Made by a program: the position numbers and the translations under genes
Assembly (NCBI GenBank): GCA_020055645.1
Contig: CM034546.1
Span: 682,001 to 746,000 of the forward strand
DNA from: Tomocerus qinae
Taxonomy: Eukaryota > Arthropoda > Collembola > Entomobryomorpha > Tomoceridae
DNA: 64,000 nucleotides
Direction: 5' to 3'
The notes under the pieces: model-generated
What the model saw: only the letters and a program-made list of their open reading frames with translations
The model's database searches: none
What the model was told of the DNA's origin: nothing
Shown: positions 43,936-54,736 of the stretch, one piece after another
How positions within the stretch are numbered: position 1 is the first letter of the stretch
How the letters are laid out: each line of letters starts with the position of its first letter

Positions 43936-45728
43936 AATTTTTATAGTAATTAATTATGATTCACAATCATTTATGTTATATTAATAGTGAGGTATGGGGT
44001 TTTATAATCATTTAAAAATAGGTGCTGAAACTAGAATGGTCTAGTCTTAGCAGGTGCTGTAATTATCTCTGTCTCGTTTCAACAGGGTGCTGAAAGGAGA
44101 TTTGGTCTATTTTCAGCAGGTGCTGGAACTGAACAAAATCTCGTTTCAGCAACTGCATCTGCTGAAACGAGATCCCGGTAAAAATCTCCTACTATAACCC
44201 TAGATTTTAGATGGCTTATCCATGGGTTGATCTGAGTTCACAGAGTCAGACAAGTTTGTATAGTCAATAGTGACTCCTACACTACTTTGCAGATAATAAG
44301 GATTTTCACTTATAATCCCCCCACCACCATAGCCAAACACAGTCTAGAGTCGAGTCTAAGTACCTTCTTGTAGAAAATCTTGTAGCAAATCTAACCGACT
44401 CTAACGCAAATGATTAAGAAAAACTGGGTAAATTATTTTTTGAACAAAAGAAGCTGAAAATGTTTGGAAAACTTTTATTAACAACTTATTGATTTCACAA
44501 AAAATACTTTCCTCCACTCTGAACGTACCGGTGCGGTGCACGTTCAACTTTTGTATGCATGTGGACAATTTTCAATATGTTTTAAATATATACATACTAA
44601 ACCTTGAGAAAAATTACCTATTATAGTATTAACAAAGTCAAGAATCCGTATTTTATAAGTCGAGTTCAAAGGGCACAGTTAGTTACAGGATATTTGCTCC
44701 GTTTTGTCGCAAATGTGTTAAAAAATACCAAAAATAAGACTGCCTTAATAACACTTAGACATTTCCTTTTGGAGGTAAAACTCAAAGAAGAAAATGAAAC
44801 TTGTATGTTAATTATTAGTGGATTAAATTATAATTACATGCAGCAGTTGTAACATGGAAAGGCATACATTAGGTTATATATTAGGTACATTAGTACTCGA
44901 AGTAAGTATCTTAAGCTCCTTATTAGTTCGTGCTACCTTAATTTCCTAAACCGTTGTGCAATGATGGCTGCGTCATAAAATATCCTTAATTCGAATGGTA
45001 TGTGTTTTAGTCGACTGTGGGACGCCAAAATTCTGTCCGGTTTAGAAAAAAATTGGCCTCAAAACCAGGGAGTGCTAAATGGCATACTACAGGTACTTTA
45101 GCATACTATATATACATAATATATTACATTTTTTTAAAATTTTATTACATTACATACGCAGGATTGTGAATTTGTTTTTTTGAATTTTGATAAATATCAC
45201 AACCCACTTCACTTTTTGCCCTTTTTGCCCATCAAAGTGGAAAATGTGCCTATAGATATAAATCTATAAATATATAAATTCAAATAGAATAAAATAAGTT
45301 GTAATTTGTATGTCCTACGTTATAAAAGTTACATAAAATGGCATTATTATTTTGTCATGTGAAGCGAAGGTTTGCAACAACTTCTAATTCAATCATAATA
45401 CTGCTCCACATATGTAGAGAATGCCATTATAAAAAGTTACAACGGCATAAAGGCAACCGTTTTTATGCCCTACTTATAATAACTCCTGAAATGTAATTTT
45501 TGGGTTTTTCACAATATATACGATAATGGGCACTAAAGCTCCCTCAAGGACGGCACCTGGGAAATAGCCACCTGGAAATTAGTTGCGTCTTCTACATTTT
45601 GTCTATGGATAGAACACTGTAAACTACCTGATTATTTGCATTTGTATGATAATTACTTAAAACGTTTACAGGGAGCATATACCAGATTGTTAACATGGAG
45701 GCAACAGACGGAAGAACAACTAAGTGCA

Positions 45729-48700
45729 ATGTCATCCGGCAAAAATATCTTTGAGGTAGAAAAAAGTGCATATTATAAAGACTCTATTGCCATTGTCGGA
45801 CACAGCTGCCGATTCCCTGGAGCCAACAACATTGACGAGTTTTGGGAGCTGATTAAAAGTGGAGGCGATGGAATTCGGTCGGTTCCAGTGGAGAGACTTT
45901 CGGAAAGTCAACTCAACGATGTGAGATATACAGAATCGAAGGCTGGATTTCTGAAATGCCCGATCGACGAGTTCGATGCCAAGTTTTTCGGAATCAGTCC
46001 TCGAGAGGCGGCTTTTATGGATCCACAGCAGAGGCTTGTGGCTGAAGTGGCTTGGGAAGCGTTGGAAAATGCGGCAATCGATCCACATTCTTTGAAAGGG
46101 AGTAACACGGGAGTATTTACTGGAGTGTGGACACACGACTACGAAAGAGTGATTGCCGAAAACTCAACTGCACAAGATTTTCACCATGTGATCCTTGGAA
46201 ACGCCTTTTCTGCAACATCCGCGAGAGTTTCTTACTTCTTGGGTCTCAATGGACCGAATGTGGCTACAGAGAGCGGCTGTTCCTCTTCGATGGTGGCTCT
46301 TCACCTGGCTTGCGACAGTCTCAGGAAAAGGGAAACCAATTTGGGTTTGGTGTTGGGGGCTAACATAATTATTCTGCAATTGCCACTCGGGGATATTCCA
46401 ATTCTGGCCAAAGATGGTCACTGTAAAACTTTCGATGAATCGGCGGATGGGTTTGGCCGAGCAGAAGGAGTGGCCGCAATTGTTTTGAAAAGATTGCCAG
46501 ATGCAATTAAAAATGGTGACAGGATTATGGGCATTATTAGAGGGACAGCAGTGAGTAACGAAGGAACATCTTCCAATTTCGGAACTCCGAGTAAACTCTG
46601 TCAGCAAATTGCTATAAATCATGCTTTGAATAATGCACGAGTCAAGCCAGGAGATGTTGATTATGTAGAGGCACATGGAACTGGAACCCCCATTGGGGAT
46701 CCCATTGAATTCGCCGCCATTTCCGCTGGCTACACTGGAGAAAGGGAAAAACCACTTTTAATTGGGTCGGTCAAGACAAATATAGGTCATACTGAATCGG
46801 CAGCTGGTTTGGCTGGACTAATGAAGGTCATTCTGGCGATGGAGCATGAAGAGATTCCTCCACATAGAAATTTCACTAAACTAAATCCAAGTATTGACTT
46901 AGATATTGTTCCAGCTATTATTCCTCTCGAATCTACACCCTGGTTGAAAAACCCTGAAAGAACTCGAATTGCGGGTGTGAGTTCATTTGGAATAAGTGGG
47001 ACCAATGTCCATGTAATTGTGGAAGAGCCGCCGTGCGATACAAAAACACGGCCTGTAGAACTAAATACTCTTGAGTCTGAAAAATCTCATAATATTTTAA
47101 CTCTGTCTGCAAAATCAGAAAATGCTCTCAAAGATTTGACCAATCTTTATGCAAAGTATTTGAACAATAACCCAGCCGTTAGTATTACTGATCTTACTCA
47201 CACCTGTAATACAGGACGAGCACATCACAAGTACCGGTTAACAGTTACTGGGAAATCCGTGGCTGATTTTCAAAAAACTTTAGAAAGTGATGTGCATATT
47301 CCACAAACACTTAATGATAAACCCAAAGTGGCCTTTCTGTTTACTGGACAAGGTTCGCAATATACAGGAATGGCCAAGTCTCTGTTTCAGTCTAATTATG
47401 TATTTAACCAAGCATTCACTGAATGTGATAATATTATTAAAAATAATATTGGCATTTCATTGAAAAATGCTTTGTGGAACGACTCAGTTGGTAATCTATT
47501 AGATCAAACAGTTTGTAGCCAACTTTCCATTTTTGCAGTTGAATACGGTCTTTTGAAATTGTGGGAAAGTGTGGGAATTATTCCAGATGTCGTTTTAGGG
47601 CACAGTGTAGGCGAATTTGCTGCTGCGGTGGCTGCTGGGATAATTAATCTAGAGGACGCTTTAAGTTTGCTTGCTGAAAGAAGTAGATTAATTCAGAGTC
47701 TCCCACCAGGTGGAATGATTGCTGTTCGTTCACCAAAAGAAAAAGTGTCTAAATTAATTTCGGAATTTTTAAATATATATTCGGATATGTGGCTGGATAT
47801 TGCTGTTATCAATTCCGAGGAAGAAGTGGTCGTGGCTGGAAGCAAAAATTCAATTGAAACTTTTAAAATATTTTGTGACAATAATGAAGTAAAGATTCAG
47901 GTTCTTGCAGCTTCTCATGCTTTTCACTCTCGAGATATGGATAAAGTCATGAAAGAATTCGGAGAGTTTTCAAGTAAATTATCTTACAAATATCCGACAT
48001 GTCATTACGTATCAGGAACTACAGGTAAACATCTGTCTAGCAATGAAATGGAGGATGGAAGTTATTGGGTGAGACATGCAAGGGAATCAGTCAATTTCCA
48101 ACAAGGTATGTTTACACTGGGTGATCTCGGCTGCAATGTTTTTGTAGAAATTGGAGCACATCCTGTATTGTTGGCATTAGGGATGAACAACTTAAATGGA
48201 TCAGGAAGTGAATTGTGGCTTCCTTCTTTAAGACGAAATAAGGACGACTGGGAAACGGTTTTGAGTAGCATGGGGACATTGTATAAAAATGGAGTAAATA
48301 TTAATTGGGAATCTTTGGATAAATCATGGTCACGGAGAAGGTTGCAGTTGCCAACTTATCCATTTCAAAGGCAAAAATATTGGGCTGAATTGTCTGGAGA
48401 TATCAGTGACAAAATAATTCATCCTCTTCTTGGAAAGAAGGTTTCGGTAGCTGATGTACCCCATCATGTTTACGAACACGTTTGGAATTTACGAGATCTG
48501 CAATACATAAAGGATCACCAAGTTGCGCATATAATCGTTTTACCTGGTGCCGGATTTTTAGAAATTATTTTAGCCGCAGGAAGGGATATTTTTTCGAAAA
48601 ATAAGGAAAATAATTTTGGTCTGCTTACTGTCAAAGATTTTGTGGTGGAATCACCATTGGAGATGGAAGAAGGAAGAAAATACAAAATTCAAGTAGTTGC

Positions 48701-51700
48701 ATCGCCTGTAGAAAATGAGGCCGGAACCTTCCATGTCAAGGTGTATATGTTTAGAAAACTTAATGGCTACAATGACGAGAAAGGTTGGAAACGATATTCA
48801 AGTGCAAACGTCACTCTTAGCGAATCTGTAATTTTACCATTCAAGGATAAATCGGTGGAAACAAATATTTCGGAAAAAGATAAAGAAATCAAATCTGAGA
48901 CTAGATATCTGACAGAAGAAATTGATCTTGTTAAAAGTCGTTGTCCTACTACAATGGATTCTAAAGAATTTTATAAATTGGCTCCAGAGATTGGAATATT
49001 TTTTGGCGAGACTTTTCAAAGCATAGATTCAGTTTGGGTGGGAGAAAATGAAGCTATGGCTTTAATTCCATCACCGACAAAAGAAGGAAATTTAGCTGAT
49101 TATGTTTATCATCCAATAGTTTTAGACGCCATGATTCAACTATTCGGGTTAAGTATTGGAAAGGATAACGTAGACCTTTATTTACCAGTTGGCATTGATA
49201 GTGTTTTTCTGGTGGACGATTCTGTTTCCTCAGAGATGTTTGCCCATGCAAAATGGTGTGAAGATAAATCCCAGGGAACTGTTGCTCTTTATAATGACAG
49301 AAACATCTTACTCGCAGTTGTTGTGGGTATCCGACTTATAAAGACATCTGTCAGTTCATTTCTGAATGTGATTAATTCTCACAAGAATATGTTACCCGGT
49401 ATGTACCAGGAAGTGTGGAGACAAAGAGTAGGGCCAGTGCAAGCTAGAATAGACGTTAAACAAATAGTTGACACCGAAGATATCATTGAGCCACTTGCAG
49501 CTAGTATGGAACAACATATGCATTTGTTTGAACTGGAATGCCAAACAAAGTCTGACGAGGGTGTAAAGTGCGGCATAATGAAAATGTTTCGACAAAACGG
49601 ATTTTCACCTAAAGTAGGAACTGTTTATTGCATCGAAGAGTTTCTTCAAAACTACTTGATACATCCCGAACATCGTCTATTTGTAAAGCGGTTGTTTGAA
49701 TTTTTATGTGAAGATGGTTACGGTCAAGAAATTCACAACGAATCTGGATTTATGGATGAGTGGAAATGCATTAAAGAGTTTCCAACTCTTGAGGAAATTG
49801 AAAAGAGTATTTCGGAGATTGACAGTTTCATTCATTGCGAAGGTGCAACAGTAGGACGAACTAGAGCATGTGAAATTGTTCAACGTTGTTTGAAACACAA
49901 TTGGGATGTTTTAGTAGGAAAGAGAACGGCTGTGTCTGCCCTATTCGGAAGCGAAGATTTGAATCCATTAGATATCTACACGAAGAGCAATGAATGCGTT
50001 GTAGCAAACATGCGAGCGGGAAGATATCTTGGCTTAGCACTTAAAGAATTTAAGTCAGATCCAAAAAAAGAAGATTCGATTGTTAGGATAATAGAAATAG
50101 GAGCTGGCAGTGGAGCTACGACGAAAGAAATTTTGGCAATTTTACAAACAGAGGAAATCCCATTTCGTTACACTTTCACCGATGTTTCGCCTCATTTTCT
50201 TGAAGGAGCAAAAGAACAATTTTCAACATTAAATGGAGTTGACTATAAGGTGTTGGATATAGAAAAAGACCCAACCGGACAGGGATTTTGTCCCCAGCAT
50301 TATGATGTAGTTGTGGCTGCTAATGTCATCCACGCAACTGCCGATTTAAAAAGATCGATGACTAACATTCGTAAATTGATTCGTACCGATGGCATTTTGT
50401 TATTGGAGGAGATTACTGATCCAAGTAGAGCAATTGATTTCATTTTCGGCGTTTTGGAAGGATATTGGAAATTTACCGATTTCGATGTGCGATCCCGTCA
50501 TCCGATGGTATCTCCACAAATTTGGAGTAAAGTTCTGGATGAAACGGGATTTACCGAGGCTATTAATGTTTCATCCCAAGATGAATTTATCACTGTTTTA
50601 TCATCTCGAGCTGTAGATATAACATGCGAAACTACAAATTCACTAGATATCCTGAATAAAACAAGCCACAAGAAATCAGCTTGGCTAATTTTTGGAGAAG
50701 ATTATGATTTGTCAATTCATATTCGAGAGAAGGTTTTATCTGTATCCGATGAGGTAATTTTAATTCAAAATGAAAAGAAGGAATTAAAAAAATGTCAGCA
50801 CATATTGTCTTGTAACCAAACCGACATTGATTCCTTAAAAGTAATTACATCGCCGTTATTAGATAAATATCAAGTTAAAGGTATAATATATTTAGCTACC
50901 AACACTGACGATGAAAATAGTCAGTTGGTGTTTAAATCTATATTAAATGTTTTTAAATTCACATCCGAAGCTGCGTATCACAATTTGCAGTTCGTTATTG
51001 TTACTAGAGGCGTGTATTACTTACAAAATCAGAAGACAATGTGTCCGTTTAACGCCGTAATATGGGGAATGGCAAAAAGCATTGTGAACGAAGTTTCAAA
51101 ATTGCAATGGAAAATGATTGATTTAGATCCAGATGAGTCTGACTATGAAGTTGATAGTCAACAAATATTTTTTGAAGTCTTTGAGCAAAAAGAACTTTTG
51201 GTTTCGTTTAGAAATAAGAAAAAGTTTGTATCGAGAATAATAACTCTGCCAAAGACATTAGCTCCTTTGACACTTCCTAAAGGACGATTTACAATTGATA
51301 TTCCTAAAACGAAGAAAATTAACGACGTCAGTTTCTCCTCGATGGAGAAGGAGCCTCTTAGTTCTAAACAGGTAGAAGTTGTAGTTAGAGCTGTCGCGTT
51401 GAATTTCAGAGACATTTTTGTCATTCTCAAGCCGGATATGTTTGCCTCATTGAAGGAGACAATAGGATCAGATTTTTCAGGCATCGTTTCTAATATTGGC
51501 CCAGATGTCACTAAAGTTAGTATCGGGGACGAAGTTTATGGAATTGCACTAACCAGTAGTGCAGCTAGTCATGCTATAACTCACGAGGACATAATCATAC
51601 ATAAACCAAAAGAAATGACCTTCACAGATGCTGCTACTCTCCCGTCTGTTTTATTTACAGCATTTTATTGCATGGTGACTGTGGCGGATTTGAAAAAAGA

Positions 51701-54692
51701 TGAAAATATTCTAATTCATGTTGCCTCTGGAGGGGTTGGATTAATTGCCATCCAAATAGCCAAAAGAATCGGAGCTAAAATAATTGCCACTGCCGGTTCT
51801 CATCGAAAAAGAAATTACCTTCGGACTTTGGGGATTGAGCATGTTTTCCATTCCCGAGATTTGACGTTTGGAGATGAAATAGCTAGAGTGACGAATGGAC
51901 GAGGTGTAGACATGGTTCTCAATTCTCTGACTGGACACGGATTCAAAGAAACAACTCTCAAAGCTTGTGCACAAAATGCACGTTTTGTGGAGATTGGGAA
52001 AGTCAATATCTGGAAGCCGGATGAAGTCCTGGAATTACGACCCGATGTTCAATACACAATTGTAGATTTGGAAAAGTTGACAAGTACACAAATGGGGGAT
52101 TTGATATATCAAATGAAATCCCACAGCAATAAGGATTACAAAGCATTGCCATATTCCAGATATGATGTCGTAAATATTAGAGATGCTTTAAATTATTTTC
52201 TGAAAGCCAATCACATAGGGAAGATTGTGGTGACTATGCCGGACTTAGTTGAAGTAGGAAATCAGGTCACCATAAAAGACGTAATGTTTAGTTCCACTGC
52301 CACGTATTTAGTTACAGGAGGTTTAGGTGGAATTGGGCTTGAAGTTGCGAAATGGATGGCAGACTCAGGTTGCAAGTATCTTGTTTTGGTTGGTAGATCT
52401 GCACCAAGTGAAGCTGTTTCACAAGTTCTTAATAATTTAAGAGCGAAGGGTTGCAAAATATTTTCATTCCAAGTCGACATTGGAAATTGGGATCAATGTA
52501 GATCTCTTTTCGAAACAATCTCCTCACCCCAACTTAGGCTTCCTCCTCTAAGAGGCGTGATTCATTCTGCTGGAGTCATTTCTGATGCAATTTACATGAA
52601 CCAAACGTGGGAAAAATACCAAACCGTTTTTAATGCTAAAATCGCAGGATGTCTCAATTTACACAAATTGACTAAAGATTTGCATTTAGAACATTTTGTT
52701 TTATTTTCATCCATGGCTGGTTTGGTCGGTCCAATGGGACAAAGCAATCATGCCGGAGCCAACGCTTTTCTAGATTCCTTTGCTAGTTATCGGCAGTCTA
52801 TTGGTCTTCCTGCTCAGACAATAAATTGGGGAGGATGGTCAGAAGTCGGAGCTGCTTCTAATACTGCTTACGGAAAAGAAGGTCTGTTTGGTGTCAAGCC
52901 ATTTACACCCAATCAAGGCATTGCGTCTTTAAAATTTATCATGAGTCGGCCGGACTTGTTACAAGTTGGTGTCGTTCAGATAGATGTAGATGAATTTAAA
53001 CAGCACTTTGGCATGGGGAATATATTATCAGAATTAGAAGCATACGACAATAAAGAGTCTACGAATTCTGCTGCTGCCATTCAATCAGAAAAGTTTTGGT
53101 CTGAAATTGGACCACTTAGTGCGGAGGATAAACATTCTTATATTAAATCCAAAATCACTGCAATCATCAGAAGGACGTTGAAACTGCCAGAATCAGAGGC
53201 CATTGACGAATTTCAAACTTTCCAAGAAATGGGATTGGATTCTTTAATGGCTGTCGAAATGAAAAACAAACTTCAAAATATCGTAGGGAAAAGAATAACT
53301 TTGAATGTCTCAGCAATGATGGATCATCCAACTATAAACTCACTTAGTAAATATTTACTTGAGCAAATACTAGCAGCAGCCACCGATGCTGATTCTCAGG
53401 AACAGAGAAAAGAAGTGAAAGAAAAGGAGTGCACACTTGAAGAAATGTACGAGTTGGTAAAACAGGATGCTAAGCTATCGGAAGAAATTCAGGCTCCACA
53501 AAGTTACAAAACGCAAACTAAAATAACTTCTATATTGCTAACGGGTTCAACAGGTCAGCTAGGGGCATATTTGTTACAAAATTTAACCCAAATTGATGGA
53601 TTAAAAATTTGTTGTTTGGTCAGAGGAAAGTCAGCAGAACAAGCACGGAAGAAATTGATAGCCAATTTGAAAAAATTTGACATATTGGATAATATAAATT
53701 TAGATAGTATTACTGTCATCATCGGTGATATCACACTCGATAATTTAGGAATTCCTGCAGAAGAATACAGTAATTTTTCGACAGAAATTGACATGATTAT
53801 TCATCTTGCAGCCAAAGCAAATCACGTAGAAAAATATCAAGTCAATAAGGGCAATAAAAATGATATTCGGTCAGTCAATGTGATAGGAACGGTTAACATT
53901 CTTAGATTTGCTTCGAATATCAGAACAAAGAGAGTTGTATTTCCATCTTCATTTTCATCCATAAATCGTCTAACGGATGATGGATTCATTTATGAAGATT
54001 TTCCTGATGATGAAAATAATGCTGACTGCATTACAATGGGCTATTCTTTGTCCAAATTTGTTTGTGAAAAGTTATTAAGACAGGCAAATGAGCGAGGAAT
54101 TCCTTGTACTGTAATTAGATATTCGAGCATTTTAGGGCACAGCGAGACGGGGCTTTATATGACAAACAAAAATTCGGTTGTAAATCAACTTCTCTTTTGC
54201 CTCCGACTTGGATCAATTCCGAATGTTGAAGGTTGTTGGTTCGGAATTCCTGTTGATGTGGCTAGTAAGCTAACATCAGAGCTGATTTTCAACGATAAAG
54301 TCCAATCTGCTGTTTATAATATTGTTCAACCAGTTCCCATGTATACCAAAGATTATATTATGGTAGCTGAAAGACTCGGTTTTCACTTGAAACTGGTAAG
54401 TGTGGAAGAATATGCAGAAATGATTCAAAAAGAAATTGAGGGTAGCAGCTTCCTAACCATTTTTAACGATGGTTACGGGAGAGATCTGTCGCACACAGAA
54501 CTTTCCAAGAACCATCCGAAATTCCGAGAGTTTTTAGAGAAAGGAATTAACACAAACAAAATTAGTGACAAGTGCAGGGAATTAATTCCCGATATCAACG
54601 AACGGATTCCTCATCCTCACGATATTTATTACGTATGTTTGCAATTCGCCCATCGAACTGGTGTTTTTGAAAAGTTTGGAATTGTACGGTAA
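45729..54692 (+). CDS. Highly reducing type I polyketide synthase, KS-AT-DH-MT-ER-KR-ACP-reductase, single exon
   Basis: Numbered from ATG 45729 the product has 2,987 residues. KS: C184 (ESGCSSS), H316 (VEAHGTGT) and H354 (NIGHTES). AT: S626 in GHSVGE; HAFH at 730-733 predicts malonyl-CoA. DH: H930 and D1133 (DAMIQ), with His for the usual Gly in HxxxGxxxxP. C-methyltransferase: EIGAGSGATT near 1457. A structural KR half is followed by ER (HVASGGVGL near 1997). KR: TGGLGGIG 2196-2203, S2328, and His 2341 where Tyr is normal. ACP: S2505 (GLDSL). Terminal thioester reductase: GSTGQLG 2606-2612, Y2772 and K2776 (YSLSK). It should build a methyl-branched, reduced chain and release it as an aldehyde or alcohol. 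The frame is open back to 45537 without an ATG; that stretch (DNYLKRLQGAYTRLLTWRQQ) resembles a docking coil, so an upstream exon is possible. The gene resembles bacterial or fungal enzymes more than animal fatty acid synthase, suggesting horizontal origin. Base composition matches its surroundings. Confidence 0.93.
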   Translation: MSSGKNIFEVEKSAYYKDSIAIVGHSCRFPGANNIDEFWELIKSGGDGIRSVPVERLSESQLNDVRYTESKAGFLKCPIDEFDAKFFGISPREAAFMDPQQRLVAEVAWEALENAAIDPHSLKGSNTGVFTGVWTHDYERVIAENSTAQDFHHVILGNAFSATSARVSYFLGLNGPNVATESGCSSSMVALHLACDSLRKRETNLGLVLGANIIILQLPLGDIPILAKDGHCKTFDESADGFGRAEGVAAIVLKRLPDAIKNGDRIMGIIRGTAVSNEGTSSNFGTPSKLCQQIAINHALNNARVKPGDVDYVEAHGTGTPIGDPIEFAAISAGYTGEREKPLLIGSVKTNIGHTESAAGLAGLMKVILAMEHEEIPPHRNFTKLNPSIDLDIVPAIIPLESTPWLKNPERTRIAGVSSFGISGTNVHVIVEEPPCDTKTRPVELNTLESEKSHNILTLSAKSENALKDLTNLYAKYLNNNPAVSITDLTHTCNTGRAHHKYRLTVTGKSVADFQKTLESDVHIPQTLNDKPKVAFLFTGQGSQYTGMAKSLFQSNYVFNQAFTECDNIIKNNIGISLKNALWNDSVGNLLDQTVCSQLSIFAVEYGLLKLWESVGIIPDVVLGHSVGEFAAAVAAGIINLEDALSLLAERSRLIQSLPPGGMIAVRSPKEKVSKLISEFLNIYSDMWLDIAVINSEEEVVVAGSKNSIETFKIFCDNNEVKIQVLAASHAFHSRDMDKVMKEFGEFSSKLSYKYPTCHYVSGTTGKHLSSNEMEDGSYWVRHARESVNFQQGMFTLGDLGCNVFVEIGAHPVLLALGMNNLNGSGSELWLPSLRRNKDDWETVLSSMGTLYKNGVNINWESLDKSWSRRRLQLPTYPFQRQKYWAELSGDISDKIIHPLLGKKVSVADVPHHVYEHVWNLRDLQYIKDHQVAHIIVLPGAGFLEIILAAGRDIFSKNKENNFGLLTVKDFVVESPLEMEEGRKYKIQVVASPVENEAGTFHVKVYMFRKLNGYNDEKGWKRYSSANVTLSESVILPFKDKSVETNISEKDKEIKSETRYLTEEIDLVKSRCPTTMDSKEFYKLAPEIGIFFGETFQSIDSVWVGENEAMALIPSPTKEGNLADYVYHPIVLDAMIQLFGLSIGKDNVDLYLPVGIDSVFLVDDSVSSEMFAHAKWCEDKSQGTVALYNDRNILLAVVVGIRLIKTSVSSFLNVINSHKNMLPGMYQEVWRQRVGPVQARIDVKQIVDTEDIIEPLAASMEQHMHLFELECQTKSDEGVKCGIMKMFRQNGFSPKVGTVYCIEEFLQNYLIHPEHRLFVKRLFEFLCEDGYGQEIHNESGFMDEWKCIKEFPTLEEIEKSISEIDSFIHCEGATVGRTRACEIVQRCLKHNWDVLVGKRTAVSALFGSEDLNPLDIYTKSNECVVANMRAGRYLGLALKEFKSDPKKEDSIVRIIEIGAGSGATTKEILAILQTEEIPFRYTFTDVSPHFLEGAKEQFSTLNGVDYKVLDIEKDPTGQGFCPQHYDVVVAANVIHATADLKRSMTNIRKLIRTDGILLLEEITDPSRAIDFIFGVLEGYWKFTDFDVRSRHPMVSPQIWSKVLDETGFTEAINVSSQDEFITVLSSRAVDITCETTNSLDILNKTSHKKSAWLIFGEDYDLSIHIREKVLSVSDEVILIQNEKKELKKCQHILSCNQTDIDSLKVITSPLLDKYQVKGIIYLATNTDDENSQLVFKSILNVFKFTSEAAYHNLQFVIVTRGVYYLQNQKTMCPFNAVIWGMAKSIVNEVSKLQWKMIDLDPDESDYEVDSQQIFFEVFEQKELLVSFRNKKKFVSRIITLPKTLAPLTLPKGRFTIDIPKTKKINDVSFSSMEKEPLSSKQVEVVVRAVALNFRDIFVILKPDMFASLKETIGSDFSGIVSNIGPDVTKVSIGDEVYGIALTSSAASHAITHEDIIIHKPKEMTFTDAATLPSVLFTAFYCMVTVADLKKDENILIHVASGGVGLIAIQIAKRIGAKIIATAGSHRKRNYLRTLGIEHVFHSRDLTFGDEIARVTNGRGVDMVLNSLTGHGFKETTLKACAQNARFVEIGKVNIWKPDEVLELRPDVQYTIVDLEKLTSTQMGDLIYQMKSHSNKDYKALPYSRYDVVNIRDALNYFLKANHIGKIVVTMPDLVEVGNQVTIKDVMFSSTATYLVTGGLGGIGLEVAKWMADSGCKYLVLVGRSAPSEAVSQVLNNLRAKGCKIFSFQVDIGNWDQCRSLFETISSPQLRLPPLRGVIHSAGVISDAIYMNQTWEKYQTVFNAKIAGCLNLHKLTKDLHLEHFVLFSSMAGLVGPMGQSNHAGANAFLDSFASYRQSIGLPAQTINWGGWSEVGAASNTAYGKEGLFGVKPFTPNQGIASLKFIMSRPDLLQVGVVQIDVDEFKQHFGMGNILSELEAYDNKESTNSAAAIQSEKFWSEIGPLSAEDKHSYIKSKITAIIRRTLKLPESEAIDEFQTFQEMGLDSLMAVEMKNKLQNIVGKRITLNVSAMMDHPTINSLSKYLLEQILAAATDADSQEQRKEVKEKECTLEEMYELVKQDAKLSEEIQAPQSYKTQTKITSILLTGSTGQLGAYLLQNLTQIDGLKICCLVRGKSAEQARKKLIANLKKFDILDNINLDSITVIIGDITLDNLGIPAEEYSNFSTEIDMIIHLAAKANHVEKYQVNKGNKNDIRSVNVIGTVNILRFASNIRTKRVVFPSSFSSINRLTDDGFIYEDFPDDENNADCITMGYSLSKFVCEKLLRQANERGIPCTVIRYSSILGHSETGLYMTNKNSVVNQLLFCLRLGSIPNVEGCWFGIPVDVASKLTSELIFNDKVQSAVYNIVQPVPMYTKDYIMVAERLGFHLKLVSVEEYAEMIQKEIEGSSFLTIFNDGYGRDLSHTELSKNHPKFREFLEKGINTNKISDKCRELIPDINERIPHPHDIYYVCLQFAHRTGVFEKFGIVR

Positions 54693-54736
54693 CTGTCACA
54701 CAATTTATTTCTGAAAAATATCTCCAATATCTTACC

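Larger units (their letters stand above)
40324..45536. other. Repeat-rich non-coding DNA, no gene seen
   Basis: About 5.2 kb upstream of the polyketide synthase. It holds a 28-bp perfect palindrome (40553-40580), MITE fragments, two adjacent minisatellite arrays (41575-42085), a fold-back MITE (42964-43096), a degraded hAT MITE (43155-43305) and a 20-bp array (43864-43935). Further on is a stretch rich in GGTGCTGAAA-type words with an inverted pair (ATCTCGTTTCAGCA and TGCTGAAACGAGAT, 44135-44175). Short frames here show no domain. If the PKS or the GT8-like gene has a missing end exon, it would lie here. Confidence 0.45.

Noticed and set aside
45732-46676. Minus-strand frames of 134 and 170 codons inside the PKS gene
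   Set aside because: Antisense shadows of a strongly coding plus-strand frame with recognised domains.
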